This document shows positions 1 to 10,344 of a stretch of DNA of 64,000 nt, one piece after another. This DNA comes from Agarophyton chilense. Lineage: Eukaryota > Rhodophyta > Florideophyceae > Gracilariales > Gracilariaceae. The translations under genes were made by a program, and so were the position numbers. The stretch spans positions 1,054,001 to 1,118,000 of the forward strand of contig JARGXX010000096.1 of NCBI GenBank assembly GCA_030374765.1. The letters run 5' to 3'. Every line of letters starts with the position of its first letter. Positions within the stretch are counted from its first letter, which is position 1. The notes under the pieces were generated by a model. It did no database searches. It saw only the letters and a program-made list of their open reading frames with translations, and was not told the origin of the DNA.

Positions 1-183
1 GAAACGTCGCGCACGCATCAGCTCGCGCACCTTCCACATTACGTGACATGGGTAGGATATCCGCTGCCTTCTGAAACCACGCGCCATCCAAATGGTAACG
101 TCGCCAATGTCCAGCTCATCTTCACAGCTGTGTCTCCCACAGCTCCAGCGGCGGGACTAACAAGCGCCAGTTTCGCCTCTGCT

Positions 184-3100
184 ATGCGTCTTTCTGCCGC
201 CGCATCCCTCCGGGTGCGCCATGCCCTCCGCGCCTCCTGTGGTGGCTTATGTATAGCTATTCTGTCCTTAGCCACATCCATCATACCTGGCTGTCTCACT
301 TCCGTCATATTCTTCATCTGCGTTATAGCCGGAACCCCGGAGAATTTGCAAGGCTTTCAGCTGCGCTGTGCGTCCCTCACATATCTTGGTGCCTTGCTTG
401 GAATCTGTGCCTATGCCATTGTGCATTTGGTTGCTTCTACTTCTTCGATTGCTACCTTCTTTCTTTGCATTCCCTTCATTGTGTTTTTCGCCGCCCTGAG
501 AACTGATGCCAACTTGACTCCTTTGCCTCCCGTTGCCAATGTGCTGTTTGGATTTCTTACTATTTCTCGTTTTCCCACTTCAATCTCCACTTTAGAAAAT
601 GTCTTGCCCAACGCTCTTATTGACGTCACTGTGGGCTGGTTTCTTGCCAATTTTGTCAACCTCTTCTTCGCTGATCGTGCATCAGATTCCGGTCGTCGCA
701 TCGTTGCCGAAGAACTGCGAAAACTCGGTATGCACATATCAAGCATAGCCTCTAAAACCTTTTCACACACACCGCTACTACATCACTCGACCTCCGACAC
801 ACCATCCCATCATCTATCTCTTCTGATTGACCCCCAGCCGACGCAAAGTTCCTCCGCTCTTCTCAATCAAGAACATTTTCTGTTTGAAACAGAGCATGCC
901 CCACGTCTCACCCAAAATCATCCTCAAATAGATCGTACAGAACAGATGAGAGCTGCTGCACATGCTTCATTAAATTTCTTTAAACAACTTCCTCCATTGG
1001 GCCGAACCCGCGTTGACAACTTTTCCAACCTTGCTGCTGCTGCTCGTTATTTCGAAGCGTCTGCATTTGAACCTTGTCTCATAACCCCAAAAATATCCAG
1101 ATGGAGAAACGCATCAGCTTGGAAACAACTTGTAGATGACTTACAAGCTCTTGTTGCCAAAGTTGCCTCTCTTGAATCCGTTGTTTGGGGAACCCGTGGT
1201 CATCGTAGATTCTCATCAGCTCAAATTGCTTCACTGTTTGGAGAGGCATATTTTCCGTTATGGGTAGCTCACTATGCTGCTTGCTCTGCGGCTTGCGCTG
1301 TCATGTCAAATGCGATGTGCAATGCTACATGTACGGAAATGTTTCATCTTGATGATGACTGCACAAACAGTCATTCATTGCATCCTGATATAGATCCTAG
1401 AAAATGGAAGACCAGGCGTGCAGAAATGTATTCTGGATTCCTGTCGAAGTACAGACTTCGTATTCACATGCTTTCTTCCCGCTACTTTCCTTCACACAGC
1501 ACTGTGGCCGATTTTCGTACTGCTCATCGGAACAACGCCGGCCGCTTACCTTTTTTTTCGCAAGACGATACATTTTCTCGGAAAGCAATTCATTCTTCGG
1601 CGAGTGGAGCAGGCGGGGCTGATTCATCATACGAGTCTGAAGACGAAGCCATGATACTTAACCAGCAACCAGCTAAACGTGATACATCGCATCTAACCCT
1701 GTCAGAAATGCAAGCTCTTTCGTTTTTCGGCATTACTTCTCATGCAATGTCTGAAGAGATTGCACATGTTCAAAAAGCATTGGTAACCCTTGCAGCTAAA
1801 ACAGAAGCTCGTGGCGTGTTTGCTCCGTTCAGATTTCTCATCAGCAGCTTTCCTATTTTGTTTGAACGCGTCAAGCAGCTTTTCAGGTGGGACGTTTGTG
1901 CGTGGGAGGTGCGCTTTATATTCACGCATTCTGTTTTACTGTTGGTCATTCTTGCTTTGGCTCTGTTTTTACCGATTCCAGACAAATTTGAAGCGTCGGA
2001 GATTGCTTGGGCTTTTAGTTCGGCCGCTCTCGCTGCTCAACTGAGTGCAGAACCTACATTGTTCATTGGCACTATTCGCGTTGTTGCTACCATCGCAGGA
2101 GGGTTGCAAGCCTTCGGGTTCAACTCATTTCTCAATGCTATCGGTAGAAAGGAACACTTTGGGCTCAACTATCTCATTATTCCTTATGTTGTTATTGCTA
2201 TTCTTTTATCGCTCTTGATTGTTCCTCCGAAATTTCGGTACGCGGCTTTCCTCAACATTGTCACCAATTTTGTACTTCTGTTTTGCCCTCGAGCAACGGA
2301 TGAATGCAATCACGTTTCATCACCACCGACACCCCAGTGCTATCCCGACTGGGAATATGCCGTATCGAGAGCAGTAAATGTGAGTATCGGCGTGGTCTTT
2401 GCACTAGCATTTCACTTGCTCTTCTGGCCGAGGTTTGCCAATGAAGTCGCACTGCGCACACTGTCCAAGGCGCTCATCAGCGCCGTTCGTCTCATGGGAA
2501 AGTTACGCCGCACATATTTCTCCTTCGGACAAGAGCGTTCAAACTCGCCTAGTGCTACAAGAGGCCGACGGTCAACAGTTGGAAACGATTTCGGACGCCG
2601 GCTCATGGAAGTCGGAGATATTTATAGAAGAGAAGAAATGATCATGGAGGAGATTCAACATCGTTTATCAGATTTGGTGTCGCATGCGGCCCTAAAAGTC
2701 AAATTGGAGGCCGGAGTTTGGGAAAAAGGCCCATTACGTTTGTCGCCTTTGCTGCCGCACTTATTGAATGACTTCATTGCGCTGGACGTGAGTATGAAAG
2801 AAATGGCCAGCTTGCTAGGTCGAAGTCCAATATTCTCGGAATCTTATGGGCGTTCAGTGTATCGACATTTCATCCTCCCACTTTTGCCACTGTACGAGAC
2901 AATCCACATTTCTCTCAACAATCTTGTCGGGCTGGCAGAGCGAGGTCTAACGGAGAAGAAAACGGAAGGGACTCGTCTTCGGGAGTTAGCTTTTGATTTG
3001 CACCAGGGCATTACACATGTGGCACGCATTCGGAGTAAGCTGCGTTCGCGAGCGGCAAACCGTCTCCAATGCTTTGAACGGAATAGGGACAAAACTCTTG

Positions 3101-3408
3101 CGCTCTCTTCGGAACGTACACACTTTTCCGAAGAAAGAGGAAGGCGGTATAGCTGGAGTGACTCCCCAAACTCTTCCAAGCTTCAAATGAAACCAGTACA
3201 CCACAGAGCCTCAACAGACGGGAATGGTATCGAAGTCAAGGACGTACAAGGACGTCTTTGCGTAGACGATTTGGTATTGTACAATGCATACAGCTTCATT
3301 GCAGATGGGTGCCTCAGCGCGTTTGTGCGTATTGCGGCGGCAATATTGGCAGACATAGAGTCTAAAGTTGAACTTGCACATGCGAAAAAGCAGAAGAAGA
3401 ATGACTAG
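184..3408 (+). CDS. FUSC/ALMT-like multi-spanning membrane protein
   Basis: About 1074 aa from the first in-frame ATG at 184. The frame is open to the window edge, so a start further upstream cannot be excluded. An N-terminal block of hydrophobic helices (residues about 20-150) is followed by a long hydrophilic region (about 165-570). A second cluster of helices lies at about 578-760, beginning near RFIFTHSVLLLVILALALFL and ending near GVVFALAFHLLFWPRFA, then a helical cytoplasmic tail. Two membrane blocks split by a soluble domain is the architecture of the FUSC / aromatic-acid exporter / aluminium-activated malate transporter group. Members move organic anions across the plasma or vacuolar membrane. 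The family call rests on architecture and on the RAVNVSIGVVFAL stretch, not on a catalytic motif, and the substrate cannot be read. It lies tail-to-tail with the next gene, 69 bp away. Confidence 0.6.
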   Translation: MRLSAAASLRVRHALRASCGGLCIAILSLATSIIPGCLTSVIFFICVIAGTPENLQGFQLRCASLTYLGALLGICAYAIVHLVASTSSIATFFLCIPFIVFFAALRTDANLTPLPPVANVLFGFLTISRFPTSISTLENVLPNALIDVTVGWFLANFVNLFFADRASDSGRRIVAEELRKLGMHISSIASKTFSHTPLLHHSTSDTPSHHLSLLIDPQPTQSSSALLNQEHFLFETEHAPRLTQNHPQIDRTEQMRAAAHASLNFFKQLPPLGRTRVDNFSNLAAAARYFEASAFEPCLITPKISRWRNASAWKQLVDDLQALVAKVASLESVVWGTRGHRRFSSAQIASLFGEAYFPLWVAHYAACSAACAVMSNAMCNATCTEMFHLDDDCTNSHSLHPDIDPRKWKTRRAEMYSGFLSKYRLRIHMLSSRYFPSHSTVADFRTAHRNNAGRLPFFSQDDTFSRKAIHSSASGAGGADSSYESEDEAMILNQQPAKRDTSHLTLSEMQALSFFGITSHAMSEEIAHVQKALVTLAAKTEARGVFAPFRFLISSFPILFERVKQLFRWDVCAWEVRFIFTHSVLLLVILALALFLPIPDKFEASEIAWAFSSAALAAQLSAEPTLFIGTIRVVATIAGGLQAFGFNSFLNAIGRKEHFGLNYLIIPYVVIAILLSLLIVPPKFRYAAFLNIVTNFVLLFCPRATDECNHVSSPPTPQCYPDWEYAVSRAVNVSIGVVFALAFHLLFWPRFANEVALRTLSKALISAVRLMGKLRRTYFSFGQERSNSPSATRGRRSTVGNDFGRRLMEVGDIYRREEMIMEEIQHRLSDLVSHAALKVKLEAGVWEKGPLRLSPLLPHLLNDFIALDVSMKEMASLLGRSPIFSESYGRSVYRHFILPLLPLYETIHISLNNLVGLAERGLTEKKTEGTRLRELAFDLHQGITHVARIRSKLRSRAANRLQCFERNRDKTLALSSERTHFSEERGRRYSWSDSPNSSKLQMKPVHHRASTDGNGIEVKDVQGRLCVDDLVLYNAYSFIADGCLSAFVRIAAAILADIESKVELAHAKKQKKND

Positions 3409-3477
3409 ATATGTACGTAACTCGCAAGTCAGTCGAGAAGTAAAGACTTGTAGAGTTGTATGGATTCATGGTGGTGC

Positions 3478-3906
3478 TCACTCTCTCATTTCTGGTTCAC
3501 AGAAAAGCGCAAACATATCATTTAGTAGTGGATCTTCGTTGGGATCAATCCGCCGTTCGGGTCGTATTTCTCTGCTCAGGTCCTCTGACATTGTTTCAGG
3601 AGTGAGGACGGGTTCAAATAATGTTTGATACTCCCATCCTGCTTCAAGGTTCGTCGCAACCATCGCGGAATGCGCAACACTGTGCTGTACACATGTGGTC
3701 GGTTCTTGATTGTCTCTTGGCAAGGTTGTGGAAAACGGCTTCTTTTTCACTGGCTGCGGCTCCCCTGGAGGCCTTTGATTCTTGGTCGGAGTGCTGAAGT
3801 ACTGAACTGGCTCTGCGGCTGGTAGCACAGTCGGAGGAGGACAGGGAAGCGAATGTGAGTTGTCGATCGATGTGCGAGGAACGGAAGGCTTGCAGGCACG
3901 GAACAT
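3478..3906 (-). CDS. Small hypothetical protein, possibly cell-cycle regulated
   Basis: 142 aa, not recognised. The ATG at 3906 is the first in frame, because an in-frame TAG lies about 33 nt upstream. The N-terminal half is Pro/Ser/Thr-rich with a basic patch (PVKKKP) and a full CDK-type site (STPTK). The C-terminal third is acidic and looks folded or helical (TMSEDLSREIRPERRIDPNE, then a hydrophobic DMFALFCEPE tail). There are no membrane segments and no signal peptide. Its upstream region carries two perfect inverted E2F-type sites (4193-4269), which together with the CDK site hints at S-phase or G1/S expression. That link is inference. It is tail-to-tail with the FUSC-like gene. Confidence 0.55.
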   Translation of the reverse strand: MFRACKPSVPRTSIDNSHSLPCPPPTVLPAAEPVQYFSTPTKNQRPPGEPQPVKKKPFSTTLPRDNQEPTTCVQHSVAHSAMVATNLEAGWEYQTLFEPVLTPETMSEDLSREIRPERRIDPNEDPLLNDMFALFCEPEMRE

Positions 3907-4802
3907 GATGGTGGGCGCGGGCTTCTCGCAGCGTGGCTATTGGGATTGCAGCGGCGATGGGGAGTGGATGTGCAGTCAGTGCTCAAGTTGAGCGCGCTGG
4001 TTGTAGAACGTTACAACTAGATGAAGTCCAAGGTGGCTGGCGAGCGACAAGGATGCGTTGTGACCGTCGTAGACGAAGTGCATGTGATGGCGGAACGATG
4101 GGACTTCGAGTGCCCGTTTGGCTCTGCTTAGGAAGGGAGCCAATGGCATGGCAGTAATTCAGGATGTACAGGCGTCGTAGCCTGCGTGTAAAGGCTTTTG
4201 GCGCGAAAATGTGAATATTGCCGGTGTACCGAACCGAAGCATTGGAGATCAAATTTCGCGCCAAAAGCCGCGTACTAATTGAGCGGCTGGCGCATGTGCG
4301 GTGTATAAGGAACCCTCTTTCAGAGGCTAACATGGGCAGCATATGAGGAACGCCACGCATGTAAAGGTTCTAAGCGGTTTGTTGCGCTTCGTGCTCTCCC
4401 GCAGCTGTTCATGTATTATCTTAGTTGCGGCCGCTGCATTTCTAATGCAGAAAGGCCCGTTGCGCATGGAAACTGATGGCGCATTAGTGATGAAGCGGGA
4501 AGATAGATTTTACGCAATAATCGGATCATTGTCGGTTTAAACAGTGCAGTTGAGACCTTAGCGGGGAGATTAGTACGCGTAGTTGAGCCGTGGAAAATAC
4601 TGGAATTGGAGCGGGAATGCAACAATAATTGGAAAATAACAGCTGAGGTTGCAAGCATTGGCAGTACACCCAAAAAGAGAAAAAGACAGTGTGACAAAAA
4701 CAGTTACATATGAGCGAGCGGGGCGGTTAAGACAAGCGCGTGCGGGCATCGTATAGGCAGGTAGCTCGCAGCGGGATGTGTGCGGTGCTGCACAGGATGA
4801 AA
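3907..4802. other. Intergenic region upstream of the 142-aa gene
   Basis: About 0.9 kb between the start of the small hypothetical gene and the 3' end of the zinc-finger gene. Apart from the paired E2F-type sites at 4193-4269 I see no supported gene. A 65-codon ORF at 4343-4540 (+) starts with ATG but has no recognisable content. Confidence 0.5.
4193..4269. promoter_or_regulatory. Inverted pair of E2F/DP-type sites
   Basis: A perfect 16-bp inverted repeat: GGCTTTTGGCGCGAAA at 4193-4208 and its reverse complement at 4254-4269, with a 45-bp gap. Each arm contains TTTTGGCGCGAAA, which fits the E2F/DP consensus TTTSSCGC in both directions. The sites lie about 290-360 bp upstream of the ATG at 3906, so they most likely control that minus-strand gene. 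Binding is inferred from the motif only. Confidence 0.55.
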
Positions 4803-5291
4803 CTAAGAGTTGGGGGGCTGCTGGTCGGAGGGTTGCTCGGTAGCAGCGTCGGCCGCCCGCGCATCGGTCGGGAGCCCCAGCTGAGAGACTTGCTCGTTAG
4901 TTAAATTGGGGACGCGCTCGCCGGTGAGAAGATCGAAGCGGAAGGAAGGTCGCTCGCCACTGCCCTCACAGCGGGCGCAGAGCTGGTGGCCCGAACCGTT
5001 ACACTGCGGGCACGTGAGCGAATCGCGGGCGTCTTCCGGACCTATGCGCATGGTGCCCTCGCCGTAGCAGAAGAGGCAAACGGTATCGCCCTTACCTGCG
5101 CACAGCACGCACAGGTTTCCCGGTTGGGAGTGCACGGTCCACGAAGGGTGGACGCGTGAAGCGGCGGCATCGCCCGCGTCCGGCGGGGCGGCGGCGCTGG
5201 CAATTGACAGGCGGCGCGGCGCGGCGACAGCGGAGCGCCTCGCCGACGCACTGCCGCGCGGCGCGAAGAACGAGGCGACGATGAAAGCCAT
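4803..5291 (-). CDS. Plastid-targeted DnaJ-type zinc-finger protein (BSD2-like)
   Basis: 162 aa from the ATG at 5291. It has four CxxCxGxG motifs at residues 61-68 (CVLCAGKG), 72-79 (CLFCYGEG), 94-101 (CPQCNGSG) and 105-112 (CARCEGSG), the zinc-binding cysteine-rich module of DnaJ without a J-domain. Plant proteins of this build (BSD2, LQY1-type) act as plastid chaperones or disulfide isomerases, for example in Rubisco assembly or photosystem repair. Residues 1-50 are rich in Ala/Ser/Arg and poor in acidic residues, with Phe at position 3 and again at 8-9, resembling a red-algal or glaucophyte transit peptide. The exact client is unknown. It shares a 758-bp divergent intergenic region with importin alpha. 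Confidence 0.75.
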   Translation of the reverse strand: MAFIVASFFAPRGSASARRSAVAAPRRLSIASAAAPPDAGDAAASRVHPSWTVHSQPGNLCVLCAGKGDTVCLFCYGEGTMRIGPEDARDSLTCPQCNGSGHQLCARCEGSGERPSFRFDLLTGERVPNLTNEQVSQLGLPTDARAADAATEQPSDQQPPNS

Positions 5292-6049
5292 AGGCTGAGG
5301 CGGACGATGCGGCAGAGCTCACCGTGGGCTGCAGAGTGATTGCGAATGTGATGCAGGCGTGGTGTGGCGGCGATTAGGCATTGGGGTGATGGCATTGCGC
5401 GCCTCTACGCTGGGGCGCAACTGTTGAGCTGTTCTGCCGTCCCGCTGTGCTCTGGCCACACACTCGCGCAGCTCGGCCGCACACTCGCCGCCAGCCGGCG
5501 CCCAACGGTTGGGCCCCAATCGCAGCGACGGGTGGCGCGCGTCCATTTCACGGGCGCCACGTGGCCACGACCGTGGTTGGCTGTTTGGCACCCGAACGTG
5601 GCCACGTCGACCACGAGCCCCCGTGTCAAGCTTGAGTGAATTTTTGTTTTGTGGGCCGTTTTGCCTTCCACGTTTTGGACGCGCCGCCGAGCGTTGTGCG
5701 CGTGCGCGTGGTGAAGTGGCGGCCGATCGTTTGTGCGCCATCCGCAGCGCCGGCGGTCGCGGTGCACTTGCTGCGCTTGTCTGTTGTTTCGCCCGCTCCG
5801 CCCACGCGTCTACATTGACATTGACATTGACCCGCGCTCCTCTCCCTGCCCACACCGACTCCCCTCTCTCTTCCGCGCCGCCTGCGCTCCGCGCCCTGCG
5901 CTTCGCCTCTTCTAACCTCCCCCATCCCCCGCTTCCCGTCTCGCTCGTTCACCACCGCTACCACCGCCACCACCGCCACCAACGCCGCCGCCGCTCTCTC
6001 TCCGCCCCGCGTCTCATCGCCCCGTGTGGCCGTGTCCGCCTGCGCCGCC
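5292..6049. promoter_or_regulatory. Divergent promoter region, BSD2-like / importin alpha
   Basis: 758 bp between two head-to-head start codons. It is GC-rich with simple repeats: a TTGACA repeat near 5813-5830, a CCACCG run near 5957-5990 and a pyrimidine-rich tail before the importin ATG. Several frames are open only because of the GC bias. No TATA box stands out. Confidence 0.45.
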
Positions 6050-7702
6050 ATGTCTGACCGCGTCACCAAACAGGACCTTCGTAAAGGCCGCTTCAAGAAG
6101 GCCATTGATCGCGATGAGGCCCGCCGCCAGCGCGAGGACAACCTCGTCGGCATCCGCAAGTCCAAACGCGAGGAAAGCCTCATGAAGAAGCGTCGCGAAC
6201 GCATGAGTGTCAACTCTACATTTGCCACTCCCGCCGATGTCGACTCGCAGTCCACCACCGATTCCAACGCCCCGCTCGCCCTCCAGTACGCCCAGCGTCT
6301 TCCGGCCATGGTGGCTGGTGTCTATTCGGAAGACCCCAATCAGCAGGTTCAAGCCACCCTCGACTTTCGCCGCGTGCTCTCCATCGAGAAGAACCCCCCC
6401 ATCGCGGAGGTCATTTCCCACAATGTCGTCCCTCGCTTTGTCCAGTTTTTGAAGAACGATCACAACCCCCAACTACAGTTTGAGGCCGCTTGGTCGCTCA
6501 CAAACATTGCCTCCGGTACCTCGGCACACACTAAAGTCGTCATTGATAGTGGTGCCATACCCATCTTTGTGTACTTGTTGAACTCACGCTATGATGATGT
6601 TCGTGAGCAGGCTGTGTGGGCCCTTGGCAATATTGCCGGCGACTCGGCCTCCTGCCGCGATCTTGTGCTGGAGGCGGGCGCCTTGCACCCTCTCCTTGTA
6701 CAGCTCACCGGAGACTCCAAAGTCACCATGTTGAGGAACGCAACCTGGACTCTATCCAACTTCTGTCGTGGCAAGCCTCCACCAGACTTTGAGATGGTTC
6801 GACCGGCTCTTGCCACTCTATCTCACGTGCTCTATTATGACGATGAGGAAGTTCTAACCGACGCTTGTTGGGCCCTGTCCTATCTATCGGACGGAAACAA
6901 TGATAAGATTACCGCCGTTGTGGAAAGTGGTGTCGTCAAGCGTTTGGTCGAGCTTTTACTCCATCAGAGCGTCTCCGTCCAGACACCGGCGCTTCGCACC
7001 GTCGGCAACATTGTCACTGGCGACGATATGCAGACTCAGTTTGTCATCAACAGCGCTGCTCTTCCATGCCTGCTCAGCCTTCTCAACTCTCCTAAGAAGT
7101 CTATTCGCAAGGAGGCGTGCTGGACTATATCCAACATCACTGCCGGAAATAAGGACCAAATTCAGGCCGTTATGGATGCCAATATCATTCCGCCTCTCAT
7201 ATACACGCTGTCTCATGCCGACTTTGATATCAAGAAGGAGGCTGCCTGGGCCATATCCAACGCCACATCCGGGGGAACTTCTCAACAGATCAAGTTCCTT
7301 GTCAATAACGGAGCTATTGAGCCCCTGTGCAACCTGCTTACTGTTCACGAAGTCAGAATTGTAGGCGTTGCGCTGGAAGGGCTTGAGAATATTCTGCGTG
7401 TGGGACAAAAGGAGAAGGAAACTGCCGGAGCTGACATGAACGAGTATGCTCGCGACATTGAATCTGTCGGTGGCCTTGACAAGATTGAGACATTGCAGCA
7501 GCACTCGAACCAAGATGTGTATGAGAAGGCCGTCCGGATTTTAGAAGTGTTCTTCATGGCCGAGGAAGAAGAAGAGATTGAGGGAGTTGTCCCGGACAGC
7601 GCAGAGACACAGTTTGGGTTTGGCGTCCAAAACCAGGCTCCGGAGGGTGGTTTCAACTTTGGAAACCCGTCGGGCTTTGGCGGCCCTGGATGGGGTCAAT
7701 AG
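6050..7702 (+). CDS. Importin subunit alpha (karyopherin alpha)
   Basis: 550 aa. It is the nuclear import adaptor that binds classical nuclear localisation signals and links cargo to importin beta. The start ATG at 6050 sits in a gccgccATGt context. The N-terminus (about residues 2-50) is a basic importin-beta-binding domain ([20 protein letters not shown]). It is followed by ten armadillo repeats to about residue 500, with the repeated Trp/Asn ladder visible as [55 protein letters not shown] and [11 protein letters not shown]. These Trp and Asn residues contact the cargo signal. The tail is acidic (EEEEEIE), then Gly/Phe-rich. Length and order are typical of the family and there are no introns. 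Confidence 0.97.
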   Translation: MSDRVTKQDLRKGRFKKAIDRDEARRQREDNLVGIRKSKREESLMKKRRERMSVNSTFATPADVDSQSTTDSNAPLALQYAQRLPAMVAGVYSEDPNQQVQATLDFRRVLSIEKNPPIAEVISHNVVPRFVQFLKNDHNPQLQFEAAWSLTNIASGTSAHTKVVIDSGAIPIFVYLLNSRYDDVREQAVWALGNIAGDSASCRDLVLEAGALHPLLVQLTGDSKVTMLRNATWTLSNFCRGKPPPDFEMVRPALATLSHVLYYDDEEVLTDACWALSYLSDGNNDKITAVVESGVVKRLVELLLHQSVSVQTPALRTVGNIVTGDDMQTQFVINSAALPCLLSLLNSPKKSIRKEACWTISNITAGNKDQIQAVMDANIIPPLIYTLSHADFDIKKEAAWAISNATSGGTSQQIKFLVNNGAIEPLCNLLTVHEVRIVGVALEGLENILRVGQKEKETAGADMNEYARDIESVGGLDKIETLQQHSNQDVYEKAVRILEVFFMAEEEEEIEGVVPDSAETQFGFGVQNQAPEGGFNFGNPSGFGGPGWGQ

Positions 7703-9336
7703 ATCACGCCATCTGCTGTGTGCGTGTGCTTAGCTGCAGCGCACTTTCGCACCAACACGGACCCAAGCGCTCGGTGCGCCCACGTTATTCTCTCTTATCC
7801 TCACCTACATTCTACTTCTTTTACTCTTTTCTTTCCTTCCTTCCTTTTCTTTACTTATTTCCCTCTCATCTGCCGTCCATTCGTGCTGTTTTTCAAACTT
7901 CCATCTACGCTTCAGGGTTGAGGATGTGCCGGCCAAGGGTAGCTTGGCGCATGACTGCTCCGAGCTAGTCACGGGGAAGGGTATGCACTCTCTTGGGTAG
8001 AGTTCTATGGAGCATCCTGGATGGAAGTTATGGGCCCTCGTTAACGCACTCTTGCATTCTTCCAAGCTACTCCTGTGTCATCTGCAATCCTTTACGTCAG
8101 GCCCGGTAATCTCGAATTGTACACTCTGACATACAGTCCAAACACAATGAAACGCACACTCTTAGACGCATGAACTCATGACCGCACGCCTCCGCTGTTT
8201 GTCTCCCGCTGTTGATGGACGCCTTTCGGGTTTTCGAATTTATTGTCCCTCGGAATGTTGGGCGTTTTGTGCTTTTTTTTGTTTCGAAAGTTTGTTGACA
8301 GCGGGTCACAATCAGCGGTGTTTCCGAAGTATGGCTCCATCGCTCCGGGTGAATCCGCAAGAACGATACGCTGGTGAGGGTTTGTCAAAGAACTCTTCAG
8401 CGATTCGACGGCGTTTATTGTCGTTTCGTTTACAGAGAGAAGTTTGTTACGTTTTGCCGAGGCGGGTGAGTAAGACAGTGAACCGGAGCTGCGACATGAA
8501 CCTCCATTCTCCTTCAATCTCTCTATATTGGATTCCTTTTCCCTTTGATCATCCATTTCCCTCCGCATGCATCCCTTCTGCCACCGACAATTCGCTACCA
8601 ACATGCTCATGACCACATCCCCCCCTCTCCCTTCTCCCCCCCCCCTTCCTCTCCCTTACTGCCCTCCCTTTCTTCTTCTTCATCCTCCTTCTCTCTTTAC
8701 CTTCCCTCCTTTCCTCCAAGGATCTCTCTGTTCCATCCCGTCGCACTCAGCAGTGCACTCTTTTCTATGTGCGCCCTAGCGGCGACCATATTCACCCTTG
8801 TCACAAGGCACGTCCCAATATGGCTTCCTTCCAACACTGGAATGTTGGTCCACGTTAATGACTGCTGGAAGGCGTATTGGGAGTTGTGTGCTTGAAGCTG
8901 GCATGACGTGAAAAGAAAAGCGTCTTGCTGCAGTATACCGGGCATAATGGGCCTGTTTCGTTTTAGGCTTTGTTGCGTGATAGAGTTACTGCTTGCTTGT
9001 TCTCTCTCTAGCCTCATTTCCTTTTCCCTATCCCTTAAAGCGCTTCATCCCTTTTTCTCCTTTGGATCACTCTTTTCCTTCTCTTTCTCCTTTCCCCCTT
9101 CCCCTCCCCCGCAGCTCATCGAATAGCGATGATTTTAGGTAGCAGTGATGGCGATGACTTTTGGGAGGTAGAGTAGAATGTGCGCAATTGATTGTTGTCG
9201 TAGTCGCAATGCGCGCATTGGTGAGCGGTAAGGCGCGCACATTTTGAAAATTGGTAAACGGTACTTTCTACTTGTAGTTGCAAGAACTAGATGCGCAGGC
9301 TGAGACAGTGCGTTACACTTTATAAAGTAGTAGTTG
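7703..9336. other. 1.6-kb region between convergent genes
   Basis: Lies between the ends of importin alpha and RPF1. It contains long pyrimidine tracts (about 7790-7870, 8620-8740 and 9000-9115), two of which end in AG and could resemble 3' splice sites. The only ORF of any length is a minus-strand 144-codon frame at 8176-8610. It is Lys/Asn/Ser-rich, unlike the GC-rich neighbouring genes, and has no recognisable domain. I do not call a gene here. Confidence 0.4.
8176..8610 (-). CDS. Doubtful ORF, hypothetical
   Basis: 144 codons from the ATG at 8610. It is hydrophilic (SGSLSYSPASAKRNKLLS, FRNKKKHKTPN), with no domain, signal or membrane segment. Codon use differs from the flanking GC-rich genes, and the region may be mostly 3' UTR of its neighbours. 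Listed only because it is the longest ATG-started frame in this gap. Confidence 0.2.
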   Translation of the reverse strand: MSMLVANCRWQKGCMRREMDDQREKESNIERLKENGGSCRSSGSLSYSPASAKRNKLLSVNETTINAVESLKSSLTNPHQRIVLADSPGAMEPYFGNTADCDPLSTNFRNKKKHKTPNIPRDNKFENPKGVHQQRETNSGGVRS

Positions 9337-10150
9337 TCAGAGAAAGAATCTGCGCCGATTGATGTGTGTTTTTGTGGTGCAGCGAAACTCGTGCTCAGCG
9401 TGATCAGGGTGCTGGAAGAGGCCTTTTTGCAAGGCTCGCAACTTGAGAGTGAAGCGCGGGCCCAGCTCCTGCAGGCGGGTGTTGTTTCTGGCGGCGTTGA
9501 AGACGTAGCGGTGGAAGCGGAAGAAGATGAAATCGCGTTGGTTGTGAAAAGTGGCAGCCTGACGGCCGACAAAATTGGGGGTATGCGGGAAGAGGGAGGC
9601 CAGCATGCGGGCGACGCGCAGACCGAGGGCGGTGGTGAAGTTGTTGAGGATTAGCTCAGGGGTGTGGGCTGTGCAGCGGCCGTGCCCCGGGATGCGATGG
9701 GCTGGCACGAAGGACGACACAGAGTAGATGGCGGTGGGGCCCGACGGGAGATGGATGTGGGTGAGGGTGGAGACGGCGGACTTGTGTTCCTTGACGAGCA
9801 GCACGTCGGTGAATTGCTTGTCGACGGCGGCGGCGCAAAACTGGGAGATGGAGGTGTGGTGGCGTTCAAAGTAGGTGGCGCCGAAGAACACGGGCAGAAT
9901 CTGCTTGACAAAGGCAAATGAAGGTTCGGAGGCGGCGAGCGCCGTGGTTATTACAACACGCGGACGCTGGCGCGCCGACAGCACCGGGGTGAACTCGTCG
10001 ACGATGGCGCGCGCCTGCGCGGACGTGAGCGGCGGGCCTGTTTCCGAATCAAACACGCGCGCGCGCTCGATGGTGAGCGGCTGCGGGCGCGACGGCGACG
10101 GCGATGACGGCGACGACGACGGCGACTGCAAGGACGACGCGGACGCGGCG

Positions 10151-10182
<32 letters not shown>

Positions 10183-10344
10183 AGCGGCGCGATGGGGGTG
10201 GACGCGTTGTCGCGCGCGGCGCGCAGAGGATTTGTGGCGCTTTTGTTGGCGACGGTGACTCGCGCGCAGTGCGGACTTCACGATGCTGTTGCGCGTGGCG
10301 GCCAGGCGCAGCTGCAGGCGCTCGGACGACGGCGGCGGCGGCAT
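9337..10344 (-). CDS. RPF1: Ribosome production factor 1 (Brix-domain protein)
   Basis: 335 aa from the ATG at 10344. A longer upstream frame would only add low-complexity sequence. Brix domain at about residues 127-315: RPRVVITTALAAS, then FTDVLLVKEHKS, THIHLPSGPTAIYSVSS, GHGRCTAHTPELILNNFTT, the RNA-binding signature TFHNQRDFIFFRFHRYVF (265-282), and LQELGPRFTLKLRALQKG. It ends in RRRFFL, as RPF1 orthologues do. In yeast Rpf1 acts in the nucleolus in 27S pre-rRNA processing and 60S subunit assembly. The N-terminus is basic (nuclear/nucleolar signals) with a poly-Ala run near residues 53-65 encoded by a GCG/GCC repeat. It is divergent from the next gene across 530 bp. Confidence 0.93.

Noticed and set aside
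43-183. Upstream start for the FUSC-like protein
   Set aside because: The earlier codon at 43 is GTG, not ATG; the first ATG is at 184. The frame stays open to the window edge, so an unseen upstream start is noted instead.
5319-6309. Several long frames on both strands between the zinc-finger gene and importin alpha
   Set aside because: GC-rich promoter DNA is open by chance; translations are low-complexity Arg/Ala/Pro without domains.
9000-9118. Polypyrimidine tract ending in CAG as a 3' splice site
   Set aside because: No matching donor or downstream exon was found, and the recognisable genes here are intronless.
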